DNA from: Scylla paramamosain
Taxonomy: Eukaryota > Arthropoda > Malacostraca > Decapoda > Portunidae
NCBI RefSeq assembly: GCF_035594125.1
Contig: NC_087155.1
Span: 3,914,192-3,978,191, forward strand
Reading direction: 5' to 3'
Length of the DNA: 64,000 bases
A program made the translations under genes and the position numbers. This document shows, piece after piece, positions 12,421-25,292 of this stretch (positions are counted from its first letter, which is position 1; each line of letters begins with the position of its first letter). Under the pieces are notes generated by a model. It saw only the letters and a program-made list of their open reading frames with translations. It was not told the origin of the DNA and did not search any database.

Positions 12421-12653
12421 CATTTTTCCAAATTTCCATGAGGTGACTGATATTTACCAGTGTAGCATTAATTTAACTGTGAGGTTTGGTTAAAATCACA
12501 TGAACATTTCATTTAAATCAAGAAAGTGATGACTACCCCCCCTATCCCCCTACCCTTCCTTTCTCTTCTTTATAAATGTAGTCAATGACATTAATCCAAT
12601 ACCATTCATATCTTTCCAGAGATGTAAAGTAACCACTCTGTCTTTTCTTACAG

Positions 12654-12830
12654 ACACTGGTCAACTGCTTCTCCTTCATGGACAAAAACTTGCTAAGCAT
12701 TGGGTGTGCAGTGTATCTCGCTGCCTCCATTTTTGACAACAATTGTACACCTAATTGTTTTGTCACGTTTTCAGGTTTAAAAGTTGAGGTCAGAAGCCTG
12801 ATAAATATGCCTGACCTTGACTTAGCTAAG
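12654..12830 (+). CDS. SMYD3: SMYD3-like methyltransferase, SET-core exon
   Basis: This exon of 59 codons is in phase 0 at both ends, with acceptor TTCTTACAG|ACA and donor AAG|GTAAGG. It encodes TLVNCFSFMDKNLLSIG, a G.aiYl.aS strand, and the SAM-binding and zinc motif as FDNNCTPNC, followed by the VRSLINMPDLDLAK strand. SMYD proteins normally read NHSC.PN or DHSC.PN here. The Cys that contributes to the post-SET zinc site and the downstream PN are present, but the canonical His is Asn. The exon lies between intron 1 (11.4 kb) and intron 2 (8.2 kb), both filled with repeats. Identification as SMYD is strong; the effect of the substitution is unknown. Confidence 0.9.
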
Positions 12831-13049
12831 GTAAGGTTTGAGAGAGTTTGTTAGTTTGTATACTCTACTCTATGTAGCATAAATCATTTACTCAAACAGA
12901 TACACAAGTGCAGTGCAAATGGTTTGCTGTAGTGTATTCTTTAAATTGTTTTTTAGCTTAATTTTTTTTTTTTATTCATATTGCATATCAGGACATTGTG
13001 TATATGAAAGATAGTTTTTATTGAGCAGCCTTTTTATAACAAACAATAT

Positions 13050-13490
13050 TGTGCTGGCAGGAAGAGCACTGCCCCTGCCCTGCCAGCTGCCAGTGGCTCC
13101 CTTGTGAGGGGGACAACATGGTGGAGAGGAGGTACACCTCAAAGGGGGTTAAGAGGCAGGATAATGTTAAAAGTGGTCTTAATAATTGCAAATATGGATG
13201 GAAAGAGGATAGAGGTAGAGGAAAGTATTAGGGAAGGAAAAATAAATGTAACAAAAGTGCAAGAAACAAATTACATAAATGAGAGCATAAGGGAAATTAG
13301 GAGAGGGAGAAAGGTAGTGCTAGTTGGAGATATGAATGGAGACATCTGAAGTAGTGAAGTGGCAGGAATAGTAGCTGAAAATGTGGAATAGATCAAATGA
13401 ATAATAATGAAGAGCACCCAATGCATTTATGCCCAGAAAAATATATACTCACAGGTGGGTGTACACATCAAAGAGAGATGAAAATGGTAA
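13050..13490 (+). mobile_element. LINE C (RTE-like), 5' part with endonuclease start
   Basis: Broken frames show a leader, then KVVLVGDMNGDI (ending near 13349), which matches the first half of an APE endonuclease of RTE-like LINEs (V..GDMN). The matching second half, NAVRGMFDESNHYAVI, is found 1.3 kb downstream at 14700-14780. The copy was therefore split by the insertion at about 13490-14690. Confidence 0.6.
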
Positions 13491-14690
13491 ACAGAAAAAG
13501 CCTGTTGTTGTTCATGTAACCTATGCAGCTCGGTGCTTCCTTGGTGCAGCTGCTTCAGCATCTCCCCTTCCTGCATTTGATGTATCAGGAAAGGAAACCT
13601 AACATGGGGGAATACTTTTTCTATTTTCTGCATAGTCACTATGACACTTCACTTTTTACTCTACGTTTCTCTCACAACTGTACAAGTTATAATTTAGTGC
13701 TTTCTATTTTTTTTTTTATCCTCCTCAATATTCCCATGTTTTCTTAATCCTGTGCAAATGCCCTCATCTTCTAGCCTTCTGTGTTATTCCTCTACTCCTA
13801 TTATCATTATTATGGATTCAATCAGTTTGCTTATATGCTCCTTATACCCACCATACTCAATTAGGAAATGTTTTACTGTCTCCATGACCCTTCTGCAATA
13901 TCTGCAACTCTGCTCCTGCACATTTCTGTTCCTGGCCTTTACCTCCAAATGTGTCAGATCCCTCCTTCACTGACAACCTGCTTTGCAGTCTCCTGTGTGC
14001 CTTGGGTCTCTTTCCTTCTGTACAACATCAAAGTTGACATGTCCTCTGTTCCTAATTTTCATGTGATTCTGATTTTCATGTGATTCTACTGTTTTCTTCT
14101 ACTCTTGACCTCCTGTAATCCTATCCTATGTCAGTCCTCTTCCAGGTTTTCTCTTCATTTCTATCTTTCCTGTTCTTTTCTCTAGTTTGTTTACCTTCTC
14201 ATCCTTTAAGATCCTGTTTGCCCACCAATCTATTTCCTGTTCTTCTAATTTCTTCTGGAAGTTGAATTTTGCTTTTATAATTCTTTCCTTGAATGAGTTC
14301 TTATTGCTTCCATTGATGTGCTGTTAGTAGGCTCCAGACACCACCCTCCAGCTGTGTTCTGTATGTTCTTATTTTTGGAGAGGTCAGCTTCTCTAAATTG
14401 TTACCTCAAAACCATTCAGGCAATATGGTGCAGTTGTGCCTTTACATAAGCTTCTACCAACATCATTCATATCTACTGTTGTTGATAATCATCATTGTCT
14501 TTCTCTTAGCCTTCCTTTCATTGGTTCTCCTCCATTTTTTTCTCTCTCTCTCTCCTATTCCTTCTCTGCTCACCTCAAGTATAACTTTCCACTTCTTCCA
14601 CTGACCTTCCTCCATAGTGTTAAAACCTTACATTTCCTGGCACTATTCTTGATGTTCCACTGGCTCTTTAATTTTTAGCCACCAGCATAA
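13490..14690 (-). mobile_element. LINE D copy 1, C-terminal region, antisense and decayed
   Basis: The minus-strand translation in several frames resembles the 3' part of ORF2 of a LINE whose C-terminus carries a zinc-knuckle-like C..C....TVKHFL..C/Y..Y block (near 13860-13930) and a preceding KARNRNVQEQ segment. The same organisation is clearer in copy 2 (19130-20575). Boundaries are approximate; 13490-13640 could not be assigned with confidence. It interrupts LINE C. Confidence 0.45.
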
Positions 14691-16383
14691 TATAGCCATA
14701 GATGAGAAATTCAGGAGGGTTGTGATGGATAGCAATGCAGTAAGAGGGATGTTTGATGAATCAAATCACTATGCTGTGATAGAATGAGAGATTGATGAGA
14801 TGGATGGGAATATAGTATAAAAATGGTGGTAGATATAAAGTGTGTACAATAGTGGATAGTGAAAGGTTGACAGGAAGGAACATAGAAAGGAGCATGGGAA
14901 GAAGGTAGATGAAAGACTGAGAGAAGCTAGATAAATAGTTGGGAGGGGATCAAATGTAATGGAGATGTTTAGTAATATATTCAAGGATATAATGATTGTA
15001 GTAGCTGCAAAGGTGGTTGGTTACAGAAGGCTTGGAAGTAGAAATAAAGGAAGTGCATTGTGGAGAGCTGAGATCAAGGAAGCTATAAAAAAGGAGACCA
15101 TTATGAGAAAATGTTGCAGAAATATATGCCTTAAGAAATTACAGTGATAAGAGCAGGGTATAGGTCTTGGAGTAAGAAAATGAAGGAACTGGTAAGAGAA
15201 TGGTAAAGAGAGTAGATGAGAAGTTTGTGGAAGTTAAGTAAAAAAATAATAAATGAGAATTACAGTAAAATCCCTCTCATCTGGCATCAATGGGACCGCT
15301 GACATGCCGGATACTTGAATATTGCTGGATACTTGAATAGAAGTGAAATTATGTCCACAATCACCACCCTACACTCATGCATCTTACCATAACAAAGATC
15401 AGCTGATCTTAATCAGCAGCTTAAGTGTAAGCATAACATGCTTCCTCTTTTCTACAACTTTAGGCATGATGAAGGCGTCAGGCGATAAACAGTGCACATG
15501 CGGGACTGAGTCACTGAGTAAACACAATGCAGTGGGCCGCGGGTGGCGCGAAGCAATGCACTCTGGTGGCGAGGGGACAAAGTATGCCTCACGCAGGAAT
15601 TTTAATCGATTTTATGAGTACACATTGATTTTTTATTGATTTTAAGGCTCGGGGAAAAATGTGTCAGATACTTAAAGCTGCCGGATACTCGAATGCCGGA
15701 TGAGAGGGATTTTACTGTATCAGCTATTTGGTAGAAAGTCAAGAGAAAGGGGAGGAGATAGGGAATGTGACAATGAAGAGAGGGATGATAGACTTATTGT
15801 AGGTAACAAAGAGGTGTAAAGTATGTAGAAAGTACATTTTGACTGTTTAATGAATGACACTACTAAGGAAAGCACCTACATCTAGTTCTGGCATGGAAAC
15901 AGTGGAAAATGTTTATGCAAAGAAGAAAGCCATAGTTTGGCTGAAGTGTGACAAAGTTGCAGGCATAACTGGAATAACTGCAGAAATGTTAAAGTGTGGA
16001 AGTCAAGTTGTAGTAGATTGGATGCTTCTAAAGTGAACTTGTATAGAAGCAAGAAGTACCAGGTGAGTGGAGGGAGTTATTGTACCTCTACATAAAGGTA
16101 GAGGCTGTAGGAATGAATAGTTTTGTTATAAGATAAGTTTGTTTAGTGTGTCAGAAAAGTGTATGGAAGTCTTTACTGGCAGACAATGAGGAACAGTGAG
16201 GAAAAAGAATTATCCTGAATGAATACCTAGGAAAAGATGAAAAGTTGTATGTCGCATTCATGAACCTAGAAAAAGCAAATGATAATGCTGATAAAGAAAG
16301 CCATTTGGGATATTCATAAACTTTTTGGTGTATGAGGGCAGTCGTTGGAAGGAATTATGGTTCTTATGGGGATACTAAATGCT
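14690..16383 (+). mobile_element. LINE C (RTE-like), central part
   Basis: It resumes with the endonuclease C-terminal block (DSNAVRGMFDESNHYAVI, with SNHY where SDHY is usual). The linker and RT fingers follow: ITGITAEMLKCGSQVVVDW at 15854-16036 (family pattern G.DGITAEMLK), then the degenerate VPLHKG and FMNLEKA segments. A DNA element (15263-15717) interrupts it. Many stops; inactive. Confidence 0.7.
15263..15717 (+). mobile_element. TIR element G, copy 1 (pogo/Tigger-like MITE)
   Basis: The 455-bp element begins CAGTAAAATCCCTC and ends GAGGGATTTTACTG, with inverted repeats extending to the GCCGGAT motif. It is flanked by TA duplications at 15261-15262 and 15718-15719, and sits inside LINE C. 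TA targets and CAGT ends point to the pogo/Tigger group. A 98-aa open frame inside has no recognised domain. Confidence 0.85.
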
Positions 16384-16722
16384 CTTCTGATCTTGTTAAC
16401 TGTATGCCTCCCCTCCTCCCTCAGCCATACTACATAAGACTTTCTTCCTTCTCTCATCCCTATTCTCCCCAACCCCTCTAATACAAGAGTTAACCAGTAT
16501 TCTCAATCATTCATCCCTTTCTCTGGTAAACTCTGGAAGTCTCTGCCTGCTTCTGTATTTCCTCCTTCCTATGACTTGAACTCTTTCAAGAGGGAGGTTT
16601 CAAGACACTTATCCTTCTATTTTTGATGATTCTCTTGATATCTCTTTTGGGACTGGTGGCTAAGTGGGAATTTTTTTCCCCCCAATTTTGCTTCCCTTGG
16701 CCAGTGACCCTCTTACATAAGA
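16384..16722 (+). mobile_element. LINE B copy 3, 3' end only
   Basis: About 340 bp match the last part of family B, from GCTCTTCTGATCTTG through the TTTGATGATTCT region to the CTTGGCCAGTGACCCTC terminus and an A-rich tail. It is 5'-truncated and inserted in LINE C between the FMNLEKA and VRQGYVMSLW blocks. Confidence 0.8.
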
Positions 16723-17755
<1,033 letters not shown>

Positions 17756-18495
17756 TTTACCTAGTTGCCTAGTTGTATTTTACAAAGCATGAACCAAAGC
17801 TCATTTTGTCCTGTCTCCATAACCATATTTATCCAATTTCTCTTTAAACATGTGTACACTGTTTGCCACAACCACCTCTTCCTTCAAATTATTCCAGATT
17901 TCAATAGTTCTATATCCAAAGCTGTATTTCTTGATGTCGCTTGAATATCCACTCTTCTTTATTTTCTTCCCATGCCCTCTCATCTGTCTCTCTCCCTCCT
18001 CCATCTATGGTACCAAGTCATTTCTGTCTATTCTTTCTATGTTGTTTACTAATTTGTTCATTGTTATAAGGTCTCCTTTTTCTCTTCTTTCATGTAGTGT
18101 TGGTAATCCCATCTCTTCAAGTCTTTCTTCATAGCTTAAGTCTTTCAATTCTGGTACTATCTTTGTCACTATCCTCTGTATTCTTTTTAGTTTTCATACA
18201 TCTTTTTTTTCTATGTGGAGCCCAAACTGCTGCTGAATATTCCAATTTAGGTTGTATCATGCTTGTTATAATTTTCTCCATCATTTCTTTATCTAAATAG
18301 TAAATGCCACCCTAGTGTTTGTTAACAAGCTGTATGTAGAGCCAAATATTCTGTTTATGTGCCTTTCAGATGACAGTGCATCTTGAATCATTACTCCCAA
18401 ATCTTTTCCTTCATTACTTTTCATTATAATTTCTCCTCCCATTTTGTACTTCCATGAAGGTCTCTTTTTATTTTTTTCCTGTTTCCAGCACATGG
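17756..18495 (-). mobile_element. LINE A copy 3, 5'-truncated
   Basis: The minus strand encodes the distal RT (NEGKDLGVMIQDALSSERHI in 18293-18493) and the C-terminal part ending in FKEKLDKYGYGDRTK (17801-18004). The 3' terminus again shows the ATTTACCTAGTTG..TAGTTGT tandem seen in copies 1 and 2. It stops near 18495, just before a (TG)n tract. Confidence 0.8.
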
Positions 18496-18502
18496 CATTT
18501 TC

Positions 18503-18506
<4 letters not shown>

Positions 18507-18567
<61 letters not shown>
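18507..18567 (+). repeat. (TG)n microsatellite
   Basis: Clean TG dinucleotide run of about 60 bp at the 5' edge of LINE A3. Confidence 0.95.
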
Positions 18568-18570
<3 letters not shown>

Positions 18571-19129
18571 ATTAGTGAAGGAGTGAGTATGAATTTTGCC
18601 TTGAGGCATGGTTCTCTGATTCGGCTAAAATGGAAGATACCTTGAGATTTTGTGAAGCTGCAAGTGAGGCAGTCGTAAACATGTTCTCCATTTTCTAAGC
18701 AACCAGCACCCAGATGCCTTTTGTCTATAAGAGAGTCATGTTCGAAGCAGCAGTAATCAGTTCATTATTAAATAATAAAGAAAAAGAAAAGACTGAAAAA
18801 AATAGCAAAATGTCTGCTAGGTGTACACAAATATACAAGCATGAATCTGTGCATGCTAGAAGCCAGTATTCCCCCCATGCAACATCATATTGAAAAGAAA
18901 AGGTTTAATTATATCCAAAGAAAACATGCATAAGTACATAGACATGGACCAATCTTACCACTTTGTATATAATTTTTGCAGGTCAGCAAATACACCAGCT
19001 GCTTGGTTTATTGAAAGATCAGCCATGTGGGGCTTAAATGTGGACACCTTGGATAGTGTTGTGAGACATGTGGTGGAAAGAGCAGCTGGTGCAACAATGT
19101 TCACAACATATATCACTGACTTGTGAACC
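18568..19129. other. Unassigned intronic stretch
   Basis: No recognised gene. A 78-aa open frame at 18890-19126 (plus strand) contains RSAMWGLNVDTLDSVVRHVV and could be part of an old element, but I do not recognise the family. Confidence 0.3.
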
Positions 19130-20575
19130 TGTCCATGACTTGGTGCATCAAATCAATCAATTCATCCAAGACTACAAATGCAAATCTGTTACCAAACTCA
19201 AACTTACTTCTTCTTTGGACCTGTTATGCTTTGAATCACTTCTTAGGCCTCTCTTCATTATTCTCTACACCCTTGGGTAATTATTTCTCATTGTCCAGCA
19301 CTTGGTCAAAAATGTTTTCATGTGGCGCTCTATTTCTCTATTGGTCTCTTTGTCTCTTGTTAGTCCTAACACTGTTCTAATTTCTTTATCCTCTTCCTTC
19401 CTTTTTTCTATTTTTCTCAGCCTATAATTCCTGCCACTTGACTATCTAACTCTTGTCTTTGTGGCCTATACATGTCACACACTCTAATGAAATGATTGAT
19501 TGTTTAATTTTTCTCCCTGCATAACTTACATTGTTCTTGTATGTCTCTGTTCTTACTGTTTAATTCAAATGTTCCACTTCTTGCCTTAAACAATGATTTA
19601 CCTTCTCAGCCACCTTGATACCTCACTTTTCTTCCTATCTTTCCTTTGCTTCTATACCATTTTTGTGTGCTTTTTGCTTCCATGCCATTCCTCCATTTCT
19701 TGTGGCCATTCTCCTTTATCTTGTTCTTAATTTTCTTGTTATTTCTTGCTATCCTGTTTGAATTTTTCTCTATTCTTTCACCTTTCTGTTTTTCTCCTCC
19801 ACTGTGAACTGTCCCTGTTTGCACTGTGTACTAGGCTGGTCCATCTCTCCACACTCATTGTTTCTATTTTCTTCATGAAGCATAGCTTTCCTTTCACTAT
19901 CCTCTCCTTAAAAGAGCTTCACTGCATTTCTCCCAAACAACACCTTCCCATAGAAACCTGGATCTCCAAGTTTTCTAAAATCTTCCACTCTGTATTTGGT
20001 TATTCCTGCTCCATATAAACAATGTGGCACAGCCATTCCTTTCTACAAACACCTTCCATGTTCATACTTGTTGTTTTTTATTTCTCCCTCTGCTTACTAT
20101 CATTTCCATCATTTCCCTTGGTTTACTTTCACTAATTTTCCTTTTGTGCATTGTCCCCAATTCCTTCTTTTGTTATTTATATCCTAAGATTGCTGAAGCT
20201 TTCTACAACTTATAGCACATCATCCCCCATTATCCACTGCCTTTCTTCCTGTGTGTTGAAAACCAAAATTCCCTTTCCATATTCAGTAACAATGTGCAGC
20301 AGTCTGTCCTTATGCTCTTTGTTTTCTGCCATGAGCACCACATTGTCGGCATATGTGAGACAGCTCAATTTTCTGCTCCCTACTGCAACTCCTACATTTG
20401 CCTTTCTGATTCTGGTGAACAGTTCCTCTATGTATATGTTGAACATTGTTGGTGACATCGTACAGCTTTGTGTCACTCAACTGTTGTTTTCCATCCACTC
20501 TGTTTCCACATTCTCCAGTCTGAATTTCATTTCTATTCATATTCTATTCAATATTCAGCAAAAAGTTTAATGATG
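19130..20575 (-). mobile_element. LINE D copy 2, RT palm to C-terminus, decayed
   Basis: The minus strand carries QSCTMSPTMFNIYIEELFTR with TYADNVVLMAENKEH (20210-20476). This is the RT palm with YADN replacing the usual YADD. Downstream are a basic KWYRSKGKIGRKVRYQGGW block (19606-19824) and a C..C.....HF...C-type ending near 19480-19540. Frameshifts separate the blocks. The clade was not assigned. Confidence 0.65.
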
Positions 20576-20849
20576 TGAGAGTAATAAGGATGCAATTGTA
20601 CTCAATAATTTTCATCCTTCAAATGTGATCTTGGTGAGACCAGACATATATCATTAGCCACAAACTTAATATATGTGGCAGACCATTGACTCAAGCAAAG
20701 TTCTGAGTTATAGTGAACTGAAGTTTATAGCTGTTTGGCAAGGCACAGCTATGTATAGATACTCTTAGTGGGTGTTCAGCGTTCATGACATCGAGGCATT
20801 TTATTCGTTAAAGTAAAAACCAATTATTTCAAGCTTTTATTCATCTGAG

Positions 20850-20947
<98 letters not shown>

Positions 20948-21068
20948 TTCAGTTGCTTGCTAAGCCTTGACCACTGCAATTTGTGTTATCCAGAAACATA
21001 GGCCTGTGTTTTATTCCTTTCATGTCCTACTTTGAATATCACTCACTTTTTTTTTTTTTTTCTTTCAG
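20576..21068. other. Intron 2 end with (AT)n tract
   Basis: No gene. A (TA)n run occupies about 20852-20942. A long T tract at 21050-21060 forms the polypyrimidine tract of the next exon's acceptor. Confidence 0.8.
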
Positions 21069-21207
21069 TGTTACATTAGTTACACAGATGTCATCAGCAC
21101 ATCTGCCGCCCGTCGAGAGGTACTCTACAAGGGCTGGTTTTTCCTGTGTGAATGCAAAACATGTCTCGATGAGGAGAGGGCTAAGTATGAAAATTCCATC
21201 AAGTGTG
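21069..21207 (+). CDS. SMYD3: SMYD3-like methyltransferase, catalytic Tyr and post-SET exon
   Basis: This 139-nt exon starts in phase 0 after CTTTCAG and ends in phase 1 before GTGAGT. It encodes CYISYTDVISTSAARREVL, which aligns with the SMYD strand carrying the catalytic Tyr (CYLDML..S.E.R in SMYD3). The post-SET zinc motif follows as CECKTC (C-x-C-x2-C). With the Cys of the previous exon's NNC motif these give a complete set of zinc ligands. The last residues, NSIKC, begin a second Cys pair that continues in exon 4. The join to 12830 reads DLDLAK-CYISYTD, as in family members. Confidence 0.9.
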
Positions 21208-21621
21208 GTGAGTCTTGTCTTTTATCTTGACATATATAGCACTTCAGGTTATACTAATTAACAACGCATACTTTCTCCTTTGAGAGTGTGAGTGGAAGGG
21301 AGGTTTCCCTCATAATGTGACCCTTTATGTTCTCTTTTCCTCATTCATAAATTACTGACTTAAGGGTAACAGGGGACCAGCAACTCCTTAAGGTTTGCCA
21401 TCCCCCACCACTAACCTACATTCTATCTGATTGGCCAATGGTATGGCATGTCCTTAATGGAAATAGTTACATGAGAAATACTCTATTGCTGTTCTGTCTT
21501 TTTTCATTAAGATAACAAGGGCACAGTTAAACTGATGGGGCAGTTAATAGCTTCTGAGAAGTACAAATCAGAGGTTGACTTCTTTTTGTTTTCTATTACA
21601 GTTCACCTTCTGACTGCTAAT

Positions 21622-21705
<84 letters not shown>

Positions 21706-21975
21706 AATACATGAGTTTGTTGAACAAAGATGAAACTATAGGCACTCTAAAATCTTAACTACTTCATTATTCCTTTGTTGTCAATTATTTCTTTCAAAAT
21801 TATGGTACACTAAATTTCCACTATTTGTTTTATTAAGCTTGATGAGAAACCATAACAAATGGTGGGTTAAGAAATCTAGTACAAGTCTTGATAGTTACCC
21901 ATGTATTCTGTTTGGTCTACATATGCTTTCTAGCCTATTACCCAACACTTGTGCATAATTACTAACATAAGGAAT

Positions 21976-21978
<3 letters not shown>
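21208..21978. other. Intron 3, first part
   Basis: No gene. A (CT)n microsatellite occupies about 21624-21704; the remainder is AT-rich unique-looking sequence. Confidence 0.8.

Positions 21979-22071
<93 letters not shown>
21979..22071 (+). repeat. (AT)n microsatellite
   Basis: TA run immediately left of a TIR-like element end. Confidence 0.95.
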
Positions 22072-22074
<3 letters not shown>

Positions 22075-22278
22075 TGTCCCATATATAGGAGAAATTAAAA
22101 GAAATTATAGAATTATAGAAAACATTTTTATTTATATATGCTCTACATGACTGCCTTTGTGTTGAAAACTTATTTCAATGCATGTCCTCCACTGCTGAAC
22201 AACACATTCAAACACATCTGGATTTATGCTTGTAATAGCATTTGTGATACCATAAGTATGGAAACTTATGGGACACCC
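22072..22278. mobile_element. Short TIR element N (GGTGTCCCAT ends)
   Basis: The left end GGTGTCCCATA at 22073 and the right end TATGGGACACC near 22268-22278 are inverted. The 207-bp interior has no intact ORF. The GGGTGTCC terminus resembles that of foldback element J at 42578. It is flanked on the left by (TA)n. Possibly a mariner-type remnant; the superfamily is uncertain. Confidence 0.5.
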
Positions 22279-22282
22279 TTAA

Positions 22283-22366
22283 TGAATCCAGACAGGTAAG
22301 ATCCTACTGGTTTCATAACAATATATATTGTTATGAAACCAGTAGGATCTTACCTGTCTGGATTCA
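22283..22366. repeat. 84-bp perfect palindrome
   Basis: The two 42-nt arms are exact reverse complements around an ATAT|ATAT centre (22324/22325). The right arm is also the first segment of dispersed repeat O (TGTTATGAAACCAGTAGG...). Confidence 0.95.
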
Positions 22367-22719
22367 CTCGGCTGCCTCATCACTGCACCACAGCAGTACT
22401 GTCCATCTAGTATGTCACAATATCAGCTATTATCATTGAATTTCGACTTACCAAGTCACATGGGTGCAGTGTCCAGGGGCCTCACAGGTTTACTCAGCTC
22501 TTATACAACTCAGAGAGATGTAAAGATGCATTGGCAGGGGAAAAATCCAGGGCAATCCATTTCTGGTTTATAAAATACTTCCTTCAGGCCTGGGGCTACA
22601 AAGCAGACTCCTCTCCTATCTAGGGCCTCAAGCACACTGGCTTTTGCCACTCTCACAGGCAACGCTCAGCCACTCATCTCAACATTACCAATACCTAGGT
22701 AACTTATAAGCACATATTA

Positions 22720-22805
<86 letters not shown>

Positions 22806-22930
22806 CCCTAGCTAATACAGATAAAATTCTATGCAACTCATACACTTAGGTACACTCAGAATAATACTATCAGGCTTCATTTATAAAGTTGAAATGACAA
22901 TACACAAATGCCATCAGCATCCCCCAAGAA
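22325..22930 (+). repeat. Dispersed repeat O, copy 1
   Basis: It shares ordered blocks with 54925-55310: GTAGGATCTTACCTGTC, TATTATCA, GACTTACTAAGTCA-like, GTGTCCAGG.GCCTCA, GTTTACTCAG, and then a (CA)n tract followed by TAATAC and AACTCATACA. The internal (CA)n (22724-22802) is at the same relative place in copy 2. Non-coding; type unknown. Confidence 0.65.
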
Positions 22931-22971
22931 GCCTTGCTGCCACTTCTACACACTCTACAGCCCAAACGCAT

Positions 22972-22976
<5 letters not shown>

Positions 22977-23061
<85 letters not shown>

Positions 23062-23093
23062 TGGCCTTCTGACCATCTATGCAATATATACTC

Positions 23094-23128
<35 letters not shown>

Positions 23129-23130
23129 CA
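22977..23130 (+). repeat. Two (TA)n tracts
   Basis: TA runs at about 22977-23057 and 23094-23127 end at the left terminus of F element copy 1. Confidence 0.95.
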
Positions 23131-23645
23131 CAGTGGAACCTCAGTTGCCGAAAGTCTCCCTTTTTTAACAACTCAGTTTTTGAACAAAATTTCTAACTCG
23201 CAATTGCTTCGGTTGCTGCACTATGATTTGGTTTTTGAACAAAGTTACTTGATTTTAAATACTACAAGACATAGCAAAAGCTGCCACTTATTACTAATTT
23301 ATAGTTTCTATAAATATTTCCTTCATTTTTATATATTTAGAGGAGAGACACAGAGGGTAAGACAGCAATTCAGTCTTTGAAATTAGTTATATATGATCCT
23401 GTTGAAGAACCTCAATGTAAGCAAACAAGGTTCAGCGCTCTGGACTAATCCCAAGCCTCCTGTGGCTCTATGACCCACAATGCCATCACTACTGCACAAA
23501 TGCATTTTCCCAGTAGCTTTTCTCAGCAGCAAGATGTTTAAGTGTTATGATCACTTTCATATTGGCAGTGAGTGGGTTGCTCCTCTCTGTGTCACTCTGT
23601 AAGGCCTCCCCTCACTTCATCGGTGACAAAGAGAATGCCTGCATG

Positions 23646-24454
23646 CAGGGCTGGTTTTAAGCCTATTTGACCAATTTTATCAAATTGGAACCCGCACCTT
23701 AAGGGGCCCCATGCCAGCAGTGACAGAGTTATCACTTGAAGCCTTTTCTGTATTCTAAGATAAATAAACTACAGTAAAATCCCTCTTATCCGGCATCAAC
23801 GGGACTGCTGACATGCCTGATACCAGAAGTTGTCGGATACTTGAATAGAAGTGAAATTATGTCCACAATCACCACCCTACACTCACGCATCTTACCATAG
23901 CAAAGATCAGTTGATCGCCGTGTCGCGCGTCGCCACCCGCGCTGCCACCTCACACTCACCAACACACAATACTACTGTACGCTTCCTCTTTTCTACAACT
24001 TTAGGCATGATGAAGGCGTCAGGCGATAAACAGTGTATGCATGGGACTGAGTCACTGAGTAAACACAGTGCAGTGGGCCGCGGGTGGCGCGAAGCAGTGT
24101 GCTCTGGTGGGGAGGGGACAAAGTATGCCTCGCACGGGAATTTTAATCGATTTTGTGAGTACACATTGATTTTTTATTGATTTTAAGGCTCGGGGAAAAA
24201 TGTGCTGGATACTTGAAGCTGCTGGATACTCGAATGCCGGATGAGAAGGATTTTACTGTACTACTGAAAACATGAAATTAAGAATGAAAAATTATTATTC
24301 CTCACATTATTAATTTATTATGCATACCATATTACTTTGGTTAAAATGAGCATAATACACAAAATATAAACAAACATAAATTTTTACTTTTGTAGAGTAG
24401 GGGCCCCACCATCAGTTTTCTAATTGGGGCCCACAATTCCTAGCAACACCCTTG
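23646..24454 (+). mobile_element. hAT-like non-autonomous element H inside F1
   Basis: It starts CAGGGCTGGTT and ends CAACACCCTTG. It is flanked by an 8-bp near-duplication, CCTGCATG (23638-23645) and TCTGCATG (24455-24462). The uninterrupted site CCTGCATGGTCTAAAC is seen in F copy 2 near 37657. CA-GGG ends and an 8-bp target duplication fit hAT. It contains element G2. Confidence 0.75.
23772..24258 (+). mobile_element. TIR element G, copy 2, inside H
   Basis: 487 bp, starts CAGTAAAATCCCTC, ends AAGGATTTTACTG, with TA on both sides (23770-23771, 24259-24260). The interior is closely similar to G1 (15263-15717) apart from a region near 23910-23985. An internal 109-aa frame is a by-product of the element. 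Confidence 0.85.
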
Positions 24455-24740
24455 TCTGCATGGTCTAAACAATATATTTTCATGAGTTTTGTGTCACTAA
24501 GTTCATTCAGTACATCCTTTCTAGATAAAAAAATTTCTAAGCTGGAGATGTTGTAGAACAGCTACCTGAGCAGTGGGAGTGTTGGTCATTACCCGCCAAG
24601 ACATGGTGGATGGGTGTCTGAGAACAGATTAATCTATTTTATTTTACATTGATTCCTACAGAGAAAATAGTTTTGGTTTTTTAACATTTTGGATTTCAAA
24701 CGACATTTAGGAATTAATGAAGTTTGAAAACCAAGGTTCC

Positions 24741-25185
<445 letters not shown>

Positions 25186-25250
<65 letters not shown>
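25186..25250 (+). repeat. (AT)n microsatellite
   Basis: TA run directly after the SINE tail and shortly before the acceptor of exon 4. Confidence 0.95.
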
Positions 25251-25253
<3 letters not shown>

Positions 25254-25292
25254 TATGAGTTCAGCAAATATATATAGTGGCACATATTACAG

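Noticed and set aside
22724..22802. CRISPR-like or satellite array among the repeats
   Set aside because: The repeats are plain dinucleotides without spacers; the organism is a eukaryote.
23851..24180. 109-aa frame in element G2 and the similar 98-aa frame at 15343-15639
   Set aside because: Both lie inside the TIR element, differ by indels between copies and show no transposase or other domain.
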